Assembly (NCBI RefSeq): GCF_006385555.1
Contig: NZ_CP041036.1
Coordinates: 3,286,001 to 3,350,000 of the forward strand
Direction: 5' to 3'
DNA: 64,000 nucleotides
From: Shewanella polaris
GTDB lineage: Bacteria; Pseudomonadota; Gammaproteobacteria; Enterobacterales; Shewanellaceae
Every line of letters starts with the position of its first letter. Position 1 is the first letter of the stretch. A program made the translations under genes and the position numbers. Below are positions 40,698 through 48,776 of this stretch, one piece after another. The notes beneath the pieces were generated by a model. The model searched no databases and was not told where the DNA came from. It saw only the letters and a list, made by a program, of their open reading frames with translations.

Positions 40698-41594
40698 TTA
40701 ACGAAACACCTTAAAGTCGACACCTTGTTGCTGTAAAAAATCTTCCGCATCCGGTCCTTTTAACATCGACATAGTGGCTAACATGCCTGCCATAACACAA
40801 TTTGGCGCCAATACTGTCACAGACAATGGTGCCAGCTCTATGGGGTAACCTGTTTTGGGGTTAATAATATGCCCATAACGTTTACCATCTACCTCAATAT
40901 AGCGGCGAGTATTACCACTAGTGGCTAATGCCCCTTGGCGAATGGTTAAAAGTGCGGCGGCGTTATCAAGCTTATGAGGGTTCTCAATCCCCACCTGCCA
41001 ACCATCACTTTTGATAATAGGGCAAGCAATATCACCACCAAAGTTGACTAATACCGAATGATTTGGCCAACGATTCACTAAAGTTTGTGCGGTGCGATCA
41101 ACCGCATATTCCTTACCGATACCGCCAAAATCGACACTCATGTCTGCTGGCATACAAACGCTGTTGTCAGTTAATGCAATACGAGCAAAACCCACCTTTA
41201 ACATGGTTGCATCAATCTCAGTTTGTAACGGCACACCATGGCTACCATCAAAGCGCCATAGCGCAATTAATGGACAAGCACTGATATCGAATGCCGATTC
41301 ACTTAATTGAAAACATTGTTGAGCAAATTTAAATAAATGCACTGTTTCGGCATCGATCGGTGTGGTTTCACCTTGGGCATGGTTTAACTGCCACACCACG
41401 TTACCTTCAATAAAACGACTGAATTTATGTTCTATACGCTTTGCTTCATCATAAGCAATGTTCAGCATTTGCCTCGCTATGTGCTCGTCATCAACCGCCA
41501 TTAATAATTCACACGGACTAGCCATAGCGCTAAATGAACCTAAAAAGCCCCAAGGACGAGGCTGTAAGCTCATCACCTTTGGGGCTTTTGACAT
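40698..41594 (-). CDS. apbE: FAD:protein FMN transferase, ApbE family
   Basis: 298 residues from ATG 41594 (the upstream candidate is TTG at 41615). Conserved motifs: VDFGGIGKEYAVDR, NFGGD, ATSGNTRRYIEVDGKRYGHIINPKTGYP. ApbE moves FMN from FAD onto a Thr/Ser in D-x-x-[ST]-G-A-[ST] motifs, with Mg as cofactor. Two oddities: no signal peptide or lipobox (most ApbE are exported), and the usual A-D-A-L-A-T metal-ligand motif reads A-G-M-L-A-T, so the Asp is Gly. Next to a DUF3570 gene whose product carries such a motif; that protein is the likely substrate. Confidence 0.9.
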   Translation of the reverse strand: MSKAPKVMSLQPRPWGFLGSFSAMASPCELLMAVDDEHIARQMLNIAYDEAKRIEHKFSRFIEGNVVWQLNHAQGETTPIDAETVHLFKFAQQCFQLSESAFDISACPLIALWRFDGSHGVPLQTEIDATMLKVGFARIALTDNSVCMPADMSVDFGGIGKEYAVDRTAQTLVNRWPNHSVLVNFGGDIACPIIKSDGWQVGIENPHKLDNAAALLTIRQGALATSGNTRRYIEVDGKRYGHIINPKTGYPIELAPLSVTVLAPNCVMAGMLATMSMLKGPDAEDFLQQQGVDFKVFR

Positions 41595-41650
41595 TGTTTT
41601 GATTGGTTCAAGCAAATTAAATTACTCTGTTTATTGATGATACGTTCATC

Positions 41651-42949
41651 TTAAAACGAATAACTCACTTGAGCTACTATCGCCTTCACAGAAGGAAATA
41701 AATCGTAGTTTTGTAGCTGACCAGGTATCTCAGTGCCATTATTTTCAGGATTTTGCTGATAATACTCAATACGATAACTTAGTTCATGGCCACCAGATAA
41801 ATGCTGACCAAATTTAAGCCCTATGGTGTAAGCCGTCATATCACCAATGCGATAATCCGCGCTGGCATATTCAGGTATTGCATCGCCACTCATCAAAAAT
41901 GGTTGATAAAACTCAGCGGCTTGCTGCTGGTAATAACGTAAGTGCAATTGTGCGTACATAGTTGGGCTAAAATTATAGCGGTAATGCGTTTCTAAAGTAT
42001 GCGATTGAATCTCCCAATCATCAGTACTATAGCGATATGAAAAATCAACTACCCCTGAATCCAATGCACCTTTGGTGAGTAAAAATACACTGTGTTTAAG
42101 ACGTGAGTCTGGACGATTCTCGTAACGGTAGGATTGAGTTACACCATTAATATCAACTTCACTTAAGATTTTATATGGATCAGTCATGTAGCCTGACACA
42201 CTTGATAAACCATAATTAGCTTGCATCAACCAATTACGATTAATAATCTGAGTCACACCAAACATAATATCGCTAGTTTGTTTAGTATCATCACCGGCTA
42301 AACGAGTTTGATCAAAGGCCGCTTGATAATCGGCATCGTTGTCATAATTGCCACGAAACACCATTTCTGACATTGCAACAGGGCGACCGCCAACGGGATC
42401 GACAACATCATTGGTAAAGGCACCCGATAACGACAACGTAGTATTATTTTTATTAAAACTACGCTCAAGGCCGCCATTAATACCCATGGATAAATAATCA
42501 AATTCTTTCGAACCATATACACCAATATTACCGGTCCAATCTTGATTGATCACTTCTTGCCAATTAGCGCTTAACTGAACGCGAGTATCATGAAAAGTAT
42601 CGTCCAGCGGAGTATCACCAGCAGCAACTGTGTATTGTCCATCACCCGATGGACGAGTAAAGGTTTGGCTTTCAGCTTGAGCGACAGCACCTGAAGCCGA
42701 CGCACCAGTTAAGCTGTCGACAACGATCTTCATATCCAATAGAGATGTATCACCAAAGGCTTTTTGTACGTTACCTATGGCTTCAGTAGCTTGTACACGG
42801 TCTTGCTCGCCATAGTACATAATGGCAGCATCTACCTTCCAATCATCATTGGCAGGAATAGGTTCTGCAGCATTGGCCTGTTGGCTCAATAAACTACAAC
42901 TTGCTAACGCCAATGCACTGGCAATACTTTGCTTAGATGTTAGTTGCAT
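41651..42949 (-). CDS. DUF3570 outer-membrane beta-barrel, candidate flavinylated protein
   Basis: 432 residues from ATG 42949, chosen because GGAGG lies 6 bases before it; a TTG two codons earlier is possible. Signal peptide (ASALALASCSLL, cleaved near ANA). The mature start (DDWKVDAAIMYYGEQDRV) and the following DMKIVVDSLTGASASGA are DUF3570 hallmarks. The remaining 330 residues form repeated amphipathic strands with a terminal Phe (AQVSYSF), an outer-membrane barrel. Residues 78-84 (numbered from this ATG) read D-S-L-T-G-A-S, matching the ApbE flavinylation consensus. Overlaps the DUF4266 gene by 10 bases. Function not described to my knowledge. Confidence 0.88.
   Translation of the reverse strand: MQLTSKQSIASALALASCSLLSQQANAAEPIPANDDWKVDAAIMYYGEQDRVQATEAIGNVQKAFGDTSLLDMKIVVDSLTGASASGAVAQAESQTFTRPSGDGQYTVAAGDTPLDDTFHDTRVQLSANWQEVINQDWTGNIGVYGSKEFDYLSMGINGGLERSFNKNNTTLSLSGAFTNDVVDPVGGRPVAMSEMVFRGNYDNDADYQAAFDQTRLAGDDTKQTSDIMFGVTQIINRNWLMQANYGLSSVSGYMTDPYKILSEVDINGVTQSYRYENRPDSRLKHSVFLLTKGALDSGVVDFSYRYSTDDWEIQSHTLETHYRYNFSPTMYAQLHLRYYQQQAAEFYQPFLMSGDAIPEYASADYRIGDMTAYTIGLKFGQHLSGGHELSYRIEYYQQNPENNGTEIPGQLQNYDLFPSVKAIVAQVSYSF
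42698..42718 (-). other. ApbE flavinylation motif DSLTGAS within the DUF3570 gene
   Basis: Seven codons encoding Asp-Ser-Leu-Thr-Gly-Ala-Ser. NqrC-type substrates have D-[AGS]-x-[ST]-G-A-[ST], with FMN attached to the last Thr/Ser. The final residue here is Ser. This is a motif match, not proof of modification. Confidence 0.6.
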
Positions 42950-43179
42950 CCACAACCTCCGCCCGCTAATGAACGACCACCACTGGTGCCTTCTTTACTA
43001 AAATAAATATGATCATCTAATGCGAGATCGAGTTTTTCACTATTCAAAGCCATATCGGCACGAGCTAATTGGTCTTTTTCCCAAGGCTGTACACCTAGGC
43101 TAGAACATCCAACCAAACTACTGGCAATAGCTAATGCCACTGCAGCCTTGGCAAAGGGGTGATATAACGCTTTTGTCAT
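42940..43179 (-). CDS. DUF4266 small lipoprotein ending Gly-Gly-Gly-Cys-Gly-Cys-Asn
   Basis: 79 residues. Lipobox SSLVGC puts the lipidated cysteine at 25, so the mature protein is only 55 residues: an N-terminal linker (SSLGVQPWEKDQLARADMAL), a helical middle, and a tail HIYFSKEGTSGGRSLAGGGC-GCN. DUF4266 members share this Gly/Cys tail; the two cysteines could bind metal, form disulfide or be modified. Between the TlpA gene (4 bases away) and the DUF3570 gene (overlapping). The GGAGG ribosome-binding site for the DUF3570 ORF is part of the Gly-Gly-Cys codons, so the two are translationally coupled. Confidence 0.88.
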   Translation of the reverse strand: MTKALYHPFAKAAVALAIASSLVGCSSLGVQPWEKDQLARADMALNSEKLDLALDDHIYFSKEGTSGGRSLAGGGCGCN

Positions 43180-43183
43180 GAAT

Positions 43184-43693
43184 TTACTCCTGTAACAACA
43201 TTTGGATTTCTTGCTCGTAGGCGGGAATGTTTTCGGTAAAAAATCCCATATGAGTTTGGACTAATTCACCTTTACGATTAAACAAAAAGCTACTTGGCAT
43301 ACCTTGTAACTCAAATGCTTGGGCAATATCACCTTCAGGGTCAAAACGAAGATTAAATTGTGCTGGCAGCTTGCTCAAAAACTCATGGGCTAATGCGGTA
43401 TCAACATCAAGATTAATGGCTACAACCTCTAAACCTTGCTGTTGATATTTAGCCTGGATGGCATTCATCCACGGAAATGATTTACGGCACGGAGCACACC
43501 AAGAAGCCCAAAAATCAACATAAACAACTTTACCGGCAAATTGCTGTAAACTGACCGACTGCCCTTGCTGATCCATCACCTTATTATCTAATGATGGCGC
43601 GGCTTGAGCCGTTATGCTTAGTCCAAGCCCTAAAGCCAAACTAAATGCAGCAACGTTAAACTTCCCTAAGTGTGAAAATAACTTCTTTAACAT
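43184..43693 (-). CDS. TlpA-like periplasmic thioredoxin
   Basis: 169 residues from ATG 43693; a TTG ten codons upstream is less likely. Signal peptide or anchor (VAAFSLALGLGLSITAQA). The thioredoxin fold has the redox motif WCAPC (Cys66, Cys69) in FWASWCAPCRKSFPW, then GMPSSFLFNRKGELV with the cis-proline region. TlpA/ResA-type proteins reduce periplasmic disulfides or apo-metalloproteins. The DUF4266 gene with its two terminal cysteines follows by 4 bases, so it is a plausible redox partner. Confidence 0.93.
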   Translation of the reverse strand: MLKKLFSHLGKFNVAAFSLALGLGLSITAQAAPSLDNKVMDQQGQSVSLQQFAGKVVYVDFWASWCAPCRKSFPWMNAIQAKYQQQGLEVVAINLDVDTALAHEFLSKLPAQFNLRFDPEGDIAQAFELQGMPSSFLFNRKGELVQTHMGFFTENIPAYEQEIQMLLQE

Positions 43694-43783
43694 TATATTT
43701 CTGCCTAATGACTTAATAGACAATAAAGTAAGTTATCAATCTTAAGGTTTACTTAAGTAACGAAACTGAGCAAACTAAATAGC

Positions 43784-43810
43784 GAGTTAGAGCTACTATT
43801 ACCCTAACTC
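43784..43810. promoter_or_regulatory. Inverted repeat GAGTTAG...CTAACTC
   Basis: 7-base arms (43784-43790 side and 43804-43810) around a 13-base loop, in the gap between the cytochrome gene and tlpA. Also CTTAAG...CTTAAG at 43741-43757. It may be an operator or weak terminator; not decisive. Confidence 0.35.
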
Positions 43811-43823
43811 ATTAACAGGGAAG

Positions 43824-44390
43824 CTACCCACCAATCATCTTCGATACTAAGCCTTTTTCGTGACCCGATTCGGCCACTAAAATGCCAGCCAAATGTAAAC
43901 TAATAAAAGGGATGAAATACCATAATGCCAACTTATGAATTGTCTCAGCCTGTTGTTCTATAGCTTCAGGACCAAACTTGAGTAACAAACCTGTTATTAC
44001 CGATAACGCTACGCCAGCATAAAACACCCAATACACCCATGCCTGAAACTTTTGCTTGGTTGTCGCTTGGGGTGAAAATGGTGATGGATAATGCAGACCA
44101 AACTTAGCCATATAAATAAACCGTGCTGACACAAATACGCCGACAGCATAACCAAAATAAATGTGCCACTGGAACATAACACCACGAATACTTTTAGCTA
44201 TACTCACAGCTTGCTTGTCGGTAATCATCACATCGATTTTCGCTAAGCCTTGATGAATGATGGCGGCCATATGGTTTTTCTCCATCCACCCAAGCCTTAA
44301 TAATACAGTTAATAACATTACCATCATGGTCAATGCCAGCCCCCAATGAATGAGTCGATGAAGTAGCGGATATGTAGTCTGTGTTTGCAT
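43824..44390 (-). CDS. Cytochrome b561 / cytochrome b-type membrane protein
   Basis: 188 residues with four transmembrane helices (about 13-31, 70-95, 115-135, 150-170). Histidines at LLHRLIHWG, FQWHIYFGY and ETIHKLALWYFIPFISLHLAG are spaced as for a di-haem b-type cytochrome of the cytochrome b561/Ni-Fe hydrogenase b family. It probably moves electrons between the quinone pool and a periplasmic or outer partner. It leads the minus-strand cluster; the gap to tlpA is about 130 bases, so cotranscription is possible but unproven. Confidence 0.85.
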   Translation of the reverse strand: MQTQTTYPLLHRLIHWGLALTMMVMLLTVLLRLGWMEKNHMAAIIHQGLAKIDVMITDKQAVSIAKSIRGVMFQWHIYFGYAVGVFVSARFIYMAKFGLHYPSPFSPQATTKQKFQAWVYWVFYAGVALSVITGLLLKFGPEAIEQQAETIHKLALWYFIPFISLHLAGILVAESGHEKGLVSKMIGG

Positions 44391-44526
44391 AAAAACCTCG
44401 ATAGGATTGCGATGATGGGGCCATTATCACGCCAAAATCTTAACAATCACTTATGAATAACAATAATCGAAAAATAATCTAAAACATGACATTATGACGA
44501 TAAAATAACGATGAACGGAATCACAC

Positions 44527-44928
44527 ATGACTCATTTTTTTCAAAAAACTCGGCCGGTGGCATTATTCCTCGCAGGGATAGGCACGTCATTAGGCGGACT
44601 TTATACCTTATTCCCGCAGTGGGCAGTCGAAAATCTTAATCAACTAACCCATCAGCCCAGTGACACGATATTTATTCAGCACTGGGGATTTATGGTATTA
44701 ATGGTGGGATGTAGCTTTTTTATTGCGATGGTGCGTTCTACTTGGATAAAGCCGCTATTTTGCATTGCGCTCATTGAAAAGCTGTTTTTTGTTAGCTTGG
44801 TATTGAGTCATGCCAATCAAGATTTTGTCGATGGGTTTTGGTTATCAATGGTAATGGACAGCATGATATGTACTTACATTGCCGCGTATTTATGGTGGTG
44901 TCGAGCCACTGGTGATTTAACGTCTTAA
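44527..44928 (+). CDS. Small four-helix membrane protein of unknown function
   Basis: 133 residues behind GGAA. Hydrophobic segments near residues 12-30, 51-70, 74-92 and 105-122; short polar tails. No catalytic motif. Tryptophans and glycines in the helices suggest a real integral membrane protein. Divergent from the cytochrome gene, with about 135 bases between. I do not recognise a named family. Confidence 0.65.
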   Translation: MTHFFQKTRPVALFLAGIGTSLGGLYTLFPQWAVENLNQLTHQPSDTIFIQHWGFMVLMVGCSFFIAMVRSTWIKPLFCIALIEKLFFVSLVLSHANQDFVDGFWLSMVMDSMICTYIAAYLWWCRATGDLTS

Positions 44929-44944
44929 GATAGGTAAACTCAAT

Positions 44945-45154
44945 TTAACCGAGACTATCTGGCGGTGCCGCAACATCGCATTTTTTACAATTAAGAATCA
45001 TCCCCAATTGTTGTTGCCGACCTTCTACCGTCGTCACCCAAGGACGAACTGTCCAAGGTGGATTATGGCGCACATGTTGAAAATGGCCACAGCCTAATTC
45101 AGCGACCCAATGATGTTCTTCATCCAGATGATAACCGGCAATTTTTTGCTGCAT
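44945..45154 (-). CDS. DUF3565 small zinc-ribbon-like protein
   Basis: 69 residues. Matches DUF3565: GYHLDEEHHWVAELGCGHFQ followed by HVRHNPPW, then a CxxC (LNCKKCD). The Cys/His pattern suggests metal binding. Ends close to the convergent four-helix protein gene. Its role is unknown. Confidence 0.85.
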   Translation of the reverse strand: MQQKIAGYHLDEEHHWVAELGCGHFQHVRHNPPWTVRPWVTTVEGRQQQLGMILNCKKCDVAAPPDSLG

Positions 45155-45237
45155 GGTGTTTTATCCAATCTTGACTCTATGGCACTGCTTCAGAATGACT
45201 CATATTAAAGAGCTACCCTCTTGGGCGAGACACCTAC

Positions 45238-45265
45238 AAAAAAGCCTGAACAAGTCAGGCTTTTT
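45238..45265 (-). terminator. Terminator for der
   Basis: AAAGCCTGA / TCAGGCTTT stem (45241-45249, 45255-45263) with a 5-base loop, A- and T-tracts on both sides; it lies 47 bases past the der stop. Confidence 0.8.
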
Positions 45266-45311
45266 GAGCAATAAATAACGTAGTTTAATACTACGACATT
45301 CCAATACTAAG

Positions 45312-46778
45312 TTATTTAGTACGATCGCGGATATGACTTATTGAGCGCTTACGACGACGCTCCTGACTGACGGTCAATTTCTCAGTTCTGCCTTCAAACG
45401 GGTTAGCACCTTCATGGAAACGTAACTGAATTGGTGTACCAACCACTTTTAATGAACGACGGAAGTAGTTCATCATATAGCGCTTATACGAATCAGGTAG
45501 CTTCTTAACTTGGTTACCATGAATAACCACAATTGGTGGATTATAACCGCCAGCGTGAGCATATTTAAGCTTCACACGACGACCATTAACCAATGGTGGT
45601 TGGTGATCATCTTGCGACATTTGCATCACACGAGTAAGCATTGATGTACTCACACGACGAGTAGCACTGTCGTAGGCTTCTTCAATTGACTCATATAAGT
45701 GACCAACACCAGTACCATGTAATGCTGAAATAAAGTGAATACGGGCAAAATCGATAAAACCTAAACGGCGATCAAGTTCGCTTTTAACACGGTCTTTGAC
45801 TTTTTGATCAATACCGTCCCACTTATTTATCGCAATAACTAATGCACGACCTGCATTTAAGGTAAAACCTAATAAACCAAGATCTTGTTCTGCAATACCT
45901 TCGCGCGCATCGATAACTAACAAGACTACGTTAGCATCTTCCACTGCTTTCAAGGTTTTAATTACCGAGAATTTCTCGATAACTTCATTTACTTTACTGC
46001 GACGACGAACACCTGCTGTATCAATTAATATATACTCTCTACCTTCACGAGACATCGGAATGTAAATACTGTCACGGGTGGTACCTGGTTCATCATAAAC
46101 AACAACACGTTCTTCACCGAGGATACGGTTGATCAGTGTTGATTTACCCACATTAGGCTTACCAATAATAGCGAGCTTAATGGGTAAGTTTTGTAAACGT
46201 TCTTGTTCCGCTTCAGCTTCTTCTTCAGTATATTCACGTTCAACCTGCTCGCCTTCTTCGTCAAGCTGGCGAACAATACCCATAGCTTCAGCATAAGGCG
46301 TTAACGCATAGTCAATCATGTTAGTGACACCACGACCTTGCGCCGCTGCCATTTGATAGACTTCACCTAGACCTAAAGACCAAAACTCACCACAAGCAGA
46401 ATCGGCATCAATACCATCAACTTTATTAGCAACAACAAAGGTGACTTTGTCACGGCTACGTAAATGCTGAGCAATCGCTAAATCGGCAGCCGTCATACCC
46501 GCACGAGCGTCAGTCATAAATAATACGACATCAGCTTCTTCAATCGCGGCCAATGACTGTTCAGCCATTTTGGTTTCGATCCCTTCTTCACTGCCATCAA
46601 TACCGCCAGTATCAACAACGATAAACTCGTAGCCAGCTAAGAATGCACGACCGTATTTACGGTCACGTGTCAAGCCAGGAAAATCAGCGACTAACGCATC
46701 ACGAGTACGAGTAAGACGGTTAAATAATGTCGATTTACCGACATTGGGTCGCCCAACAAGGGCCACTACAGGGATCAT
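45312..46778 (-). CDS. der: GTPase Der (EngA), ribosome assembly
   Basis: 488 residues from ATG 46778 (AGAGG 8 bases before); an in-frame extension upstream would run through a terminator hairpin. Two GTPase domains in tandem, first GRPNVGKST at residues 8-16 with DTGGIDG and ANKVD, second GKPNVGKST near 205 with [10 protein letters not shown] and NKWDG, followed by a KH-like domain. Der is essential for 50S maturation. It sits after bamB; the bamB terminator just upstream implies its own promoter. Confidence 0.97.
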   Translation of the reverse strand: MIPVVALVGRPNVGKSTLFNRLTRTRDALVADFPGLTRDRKYGRAFLAGYEFIVVDTGGIDGSEEGIETKMAEQSLAAIEEADVVLFMTDARAGMTAADLAIAQHLRSRDKVTFVVANKVDGIDADSACGEFWSLGLGEVYQMAAAQGRGVTNMIDYALTPYAEAMGIVRQLDEEGEQVEREYTEEEAEAEQERLQNLPIKLAIIGKPNVGKSTLINRILGEERVVVYDEPGTTRDSIYIPMSREGREYILIDTAGVRRRSKVNEVIEKFSVIKTLKAVEDANVVLLVIDAREGIAEQDLGLLGFTLNAGRALVIAINKWDGIDQKVKDRVKSELDRRLGFIDFARIHFISALHGTGVGHLYESIEEAYDSATRRVSTSMLTRVMQMSQDDHQPPLVNGRRVKLKYAHAGGYNPPIVVIHGNQVKKLPDSYKRYMMNYFRRSLKVVGTPIQLRFHEGANPFEGRTEKLTVSQERRRKRSISHIRDRTK

Positions 46779-46805
46779 GATTTTGCCTCTAAAAAACTTT
46801 TCAAT

Positions 46806-46834
46806 AAAAAGCCCCCGGAACACTTCCAGGGGCT
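46806..46834 (-). terminator. Terminator between bamB and der
   Basis: On the minus strand AGCCCC-T-GGAA-GTG-TTCC-G-GGGGCT with T5 after it. One mismatch in an otherwise 10-pair stem. Confidence 0.75.
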
Positions 46835-46881
46835 CTAGTAAGGACATTATACCTTAATTAACGCAACAATAGTGCTAGCAC

Positions 46882-48117
46882 TTATTCCGCATCAGTTTCG
46901 GTATCTTCCTCATCATTCATTTGCTCTTGTTTGTTCAAGGTAACAATTGCAACTTTACCGCTGCGACCTTGAACATAAATTTTCTCACCTACCACTAAAG
47001 GCTGACCATATAGTCCATCGCTATCAACTTGAATGCGGCCAACAATTTTGCCACTATTGCGGTCAATAAAATGCAAGTAACCTTCAAAATCACCGACTAC
47101 AATATAATTATCTAACACTGCAGGAGAAGTTAATTCACGATTTTGAAGTTCCGTATTACTCCATAACTCTAAACCATTACGGCGATCGACAGAGTAAATA
47201 CGGCTATGATCGTCGACTAAATATAGGCCAATGCCTGCTGCAGCCAACTCATTAAAGCTTGAATATTTACGCGACCAAACCACACGACCGCTGCGAAGCT
47301 CCATTGAGACTAAATTACCATTGTAACTAGCAACATACAGATTTTCACCCAAAATTAATGGCGTCATATCAATATCAGCCATACGGGTAAACTCATTAGC
47401 ACCTGCTGGAGTAAAAACAGCTTGTTCCCAAGCAGCTTGGCCATTAGCTTTAACTACAACGGCAACTTTACCATCTGCAGTGCCTACAAAGAAACCGCCT
47501 GCTTCATATGCCGCAGAACCTGTACCTCGTAAGGTAAGGTTTGGCAGTTGCATTTCATATGTCCATAACTTTTCACCGTTATCGATATTAAATGCTTCAA
47601 ATGCGCCTTTACTGGTATTCACTGCAACAACATCTTCTGCCACTGTGGGTGCCGATAATAACTCACCATTAGCTTGTGCTGACCACACAACGTCACCCGT
47701 TGCTTCATCAAGGGCGACTAATAAACCAGTTTCACCACCAACAAAGACTTTATTACGTGCAGCTGTAACACCAGCCGCTAAACGAATACCTTTAGTTTTG
47801 GTTTTAAGCTGCTCTTTAAAAGCATCATTAAAATCTTGTTTCCATAACTCATCACCCGTTGTTTCGTCAAATGCAACGACAACACCACTGCGGTCAGCAA
47901 CAAACAATTTTCCATAACGAACCGCAGGACGAAGCTGCGAGTAATAATCGCCTACACCATCGCCTACGCTAGTGTCCCAGCTAATTTCTGGAAACACGGT
48001 TGCTTGAATATCAACAAGTTCAGTTACAGGCTCTTCTTCAACATCACTTGAAGAACAAGCAGACATAAGAGCAACACTTAACCCAACGGCAAGTAGATTT
48101 TTACACCACGACTTCAT
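46882..48117 (-). CDS. bamB: Outer-membrane protein assembly factor BamB
   Basis: 411 residues. Lipobox LMSAC (Cys21). Beta-propeller repeats of the PQQ type: repeated GxxxALDxxTGxxxW units, for example VVAFDETTGDELWKQDF, LVALDEATGDVVWSAQ and LVSMELRSGRVVWSRKY. BamB binds BamA and helps fold outer-membrane barrels. 12 bases after yfgM. C-terminal acidic tail (EDTETDAE) is longer than in E. coli. Confidence 0.96.
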   Translation of the reverse strand: MKSWCKNLLAVGLSVALMSACSSSDVEEEPVTELVDIQATVFPEISWDTSVGDGVGDYYSQLRPAVRYGKLFVADRSGVVVAFDETTGDELWKQDFNDAFKEQLKTKTKGIRLAAGVTAARNKVFVGGETGLLVALDEATGDVVWSAQANGELLSAPTVAEDVVAVNTSKGAFEAFNIDNGEKLWTYEMQLPNLTLRGTGSAAYEAGGFFVGTADGKVAVVVKANGQAAWEQAVFTPAGANEFTRMADIDMTPLILGENLYVASYNGNLVSMELRSGRVVWSRKYSSFNELAAAGIGLYLVDDHSRIYSVDRRNGLELWSNTELQNRELTSPAVLDNYIVVGDFEGYLHFIDRNSGKIVGRIQVDSDGLYGQPLVVGEKIYVQGRSGKVAIVTLNKQEQMNDEEDTETDAE

Positions 48118-48129
48118 CGGCTAAATTCC

Positions 48130-48756
48130 TTATGCCTTGTTTAGATTGTCTAACTTCATGGTCAACGCTGGACTGGTTAGTGCACCACCATTATCCACTG
48201 CTGCTTGATAAGCTAATTTGGCTTTATCCAAATCACCTTGACGCACTAAAAAGTCGCCTTTTAATTCTTCACGTTGTGAAGAAAATGCTTTATCAGTCAC
48301 TTGCTCTAGTGTGGCTAATGCCATACCTAAATTGTCTTGTTCAGCTTGAATTCGCGCTAAACGGATCATCGCTACCATACCTAAACCAGAACCAGGTTCT
48401 GCGGCAATCACTTTAGTAAATGATGCTTCTGCTTTCGCTAAATCACCAGCTTCCACTGCTGATTTAGCAACCATCAGTTCGAGCAACGATTGATAACCTT
48501 GTGAATCATGTTCAGTTGCAAAACTTTCTGCCTGAACCAATAACGCTGCAGGATTAGTCGATTGCGCCACAATAGTCTGGAATGACTCTGAAGCATCTTC
48601 AGCGGCGGTTACTTTCATATCGGAATAAGTATTCCAACCATATAGACCACCAAGGCCTACTACGGCACCAATGACTATAGAAGCACCATAATCTTTCCAG
48701 AACTGCTTGATAGCATCTACTTGTTGTTCTTCTGTGCTATAAATTTCCACTTGCAC
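48130..48756 (-). CDS. yfgM: YfgM-family ancillary SecYEG translocon protein
   Basis: 208 residues. A short cytosolic N-terminus, one transmembrane anchor (ASIVIGAVVGLGGLYGW, about 24-40), and a periplasmic TPR-like region (MIRLARIQAEQDNLGMALAT, then GDLDKAKLAYQAAVD). YfgM associates with SecYEG and periplasmic chaperones in E. coli. Between hisS and bamB, as conserved in gammaproteobacteria. Confidence 0.93.
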   Translation of the reverse strand: MQVEIYSTEEQQVDAIKQFWKDYGASIVIGAVVGLGGLYGWNTYSDMKVTAAEDASESFQTIVAQSTNPAALLVQAESFATEHDSQGYQSLLELMVAKSAVEAGDLAKAEASFTKVIAAEPGSGLGMVAMIRLARIQAEQDNLGMALATLEQVTDKAFSSQREELKGDFLVRQGDLDKAKLAYQAAVDNGGALTSPALTMKLDNLNKA

Positions 48757-48776
48757 TTCCCCTTTAAAATCAGTTC

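Noticed and set aside
44194..44430. 78-aa ORF overlapping the cytochrome gene
   Set aside because: Other frame of a well supported membrane protein; no family features.
45312..46847. 23-residue N-terminal extension of Der
   Set aside because: The extension overlaps the bamB terminator and the family starts at the [12 protein letters not shown] position, which has its own ribosome-binding site.
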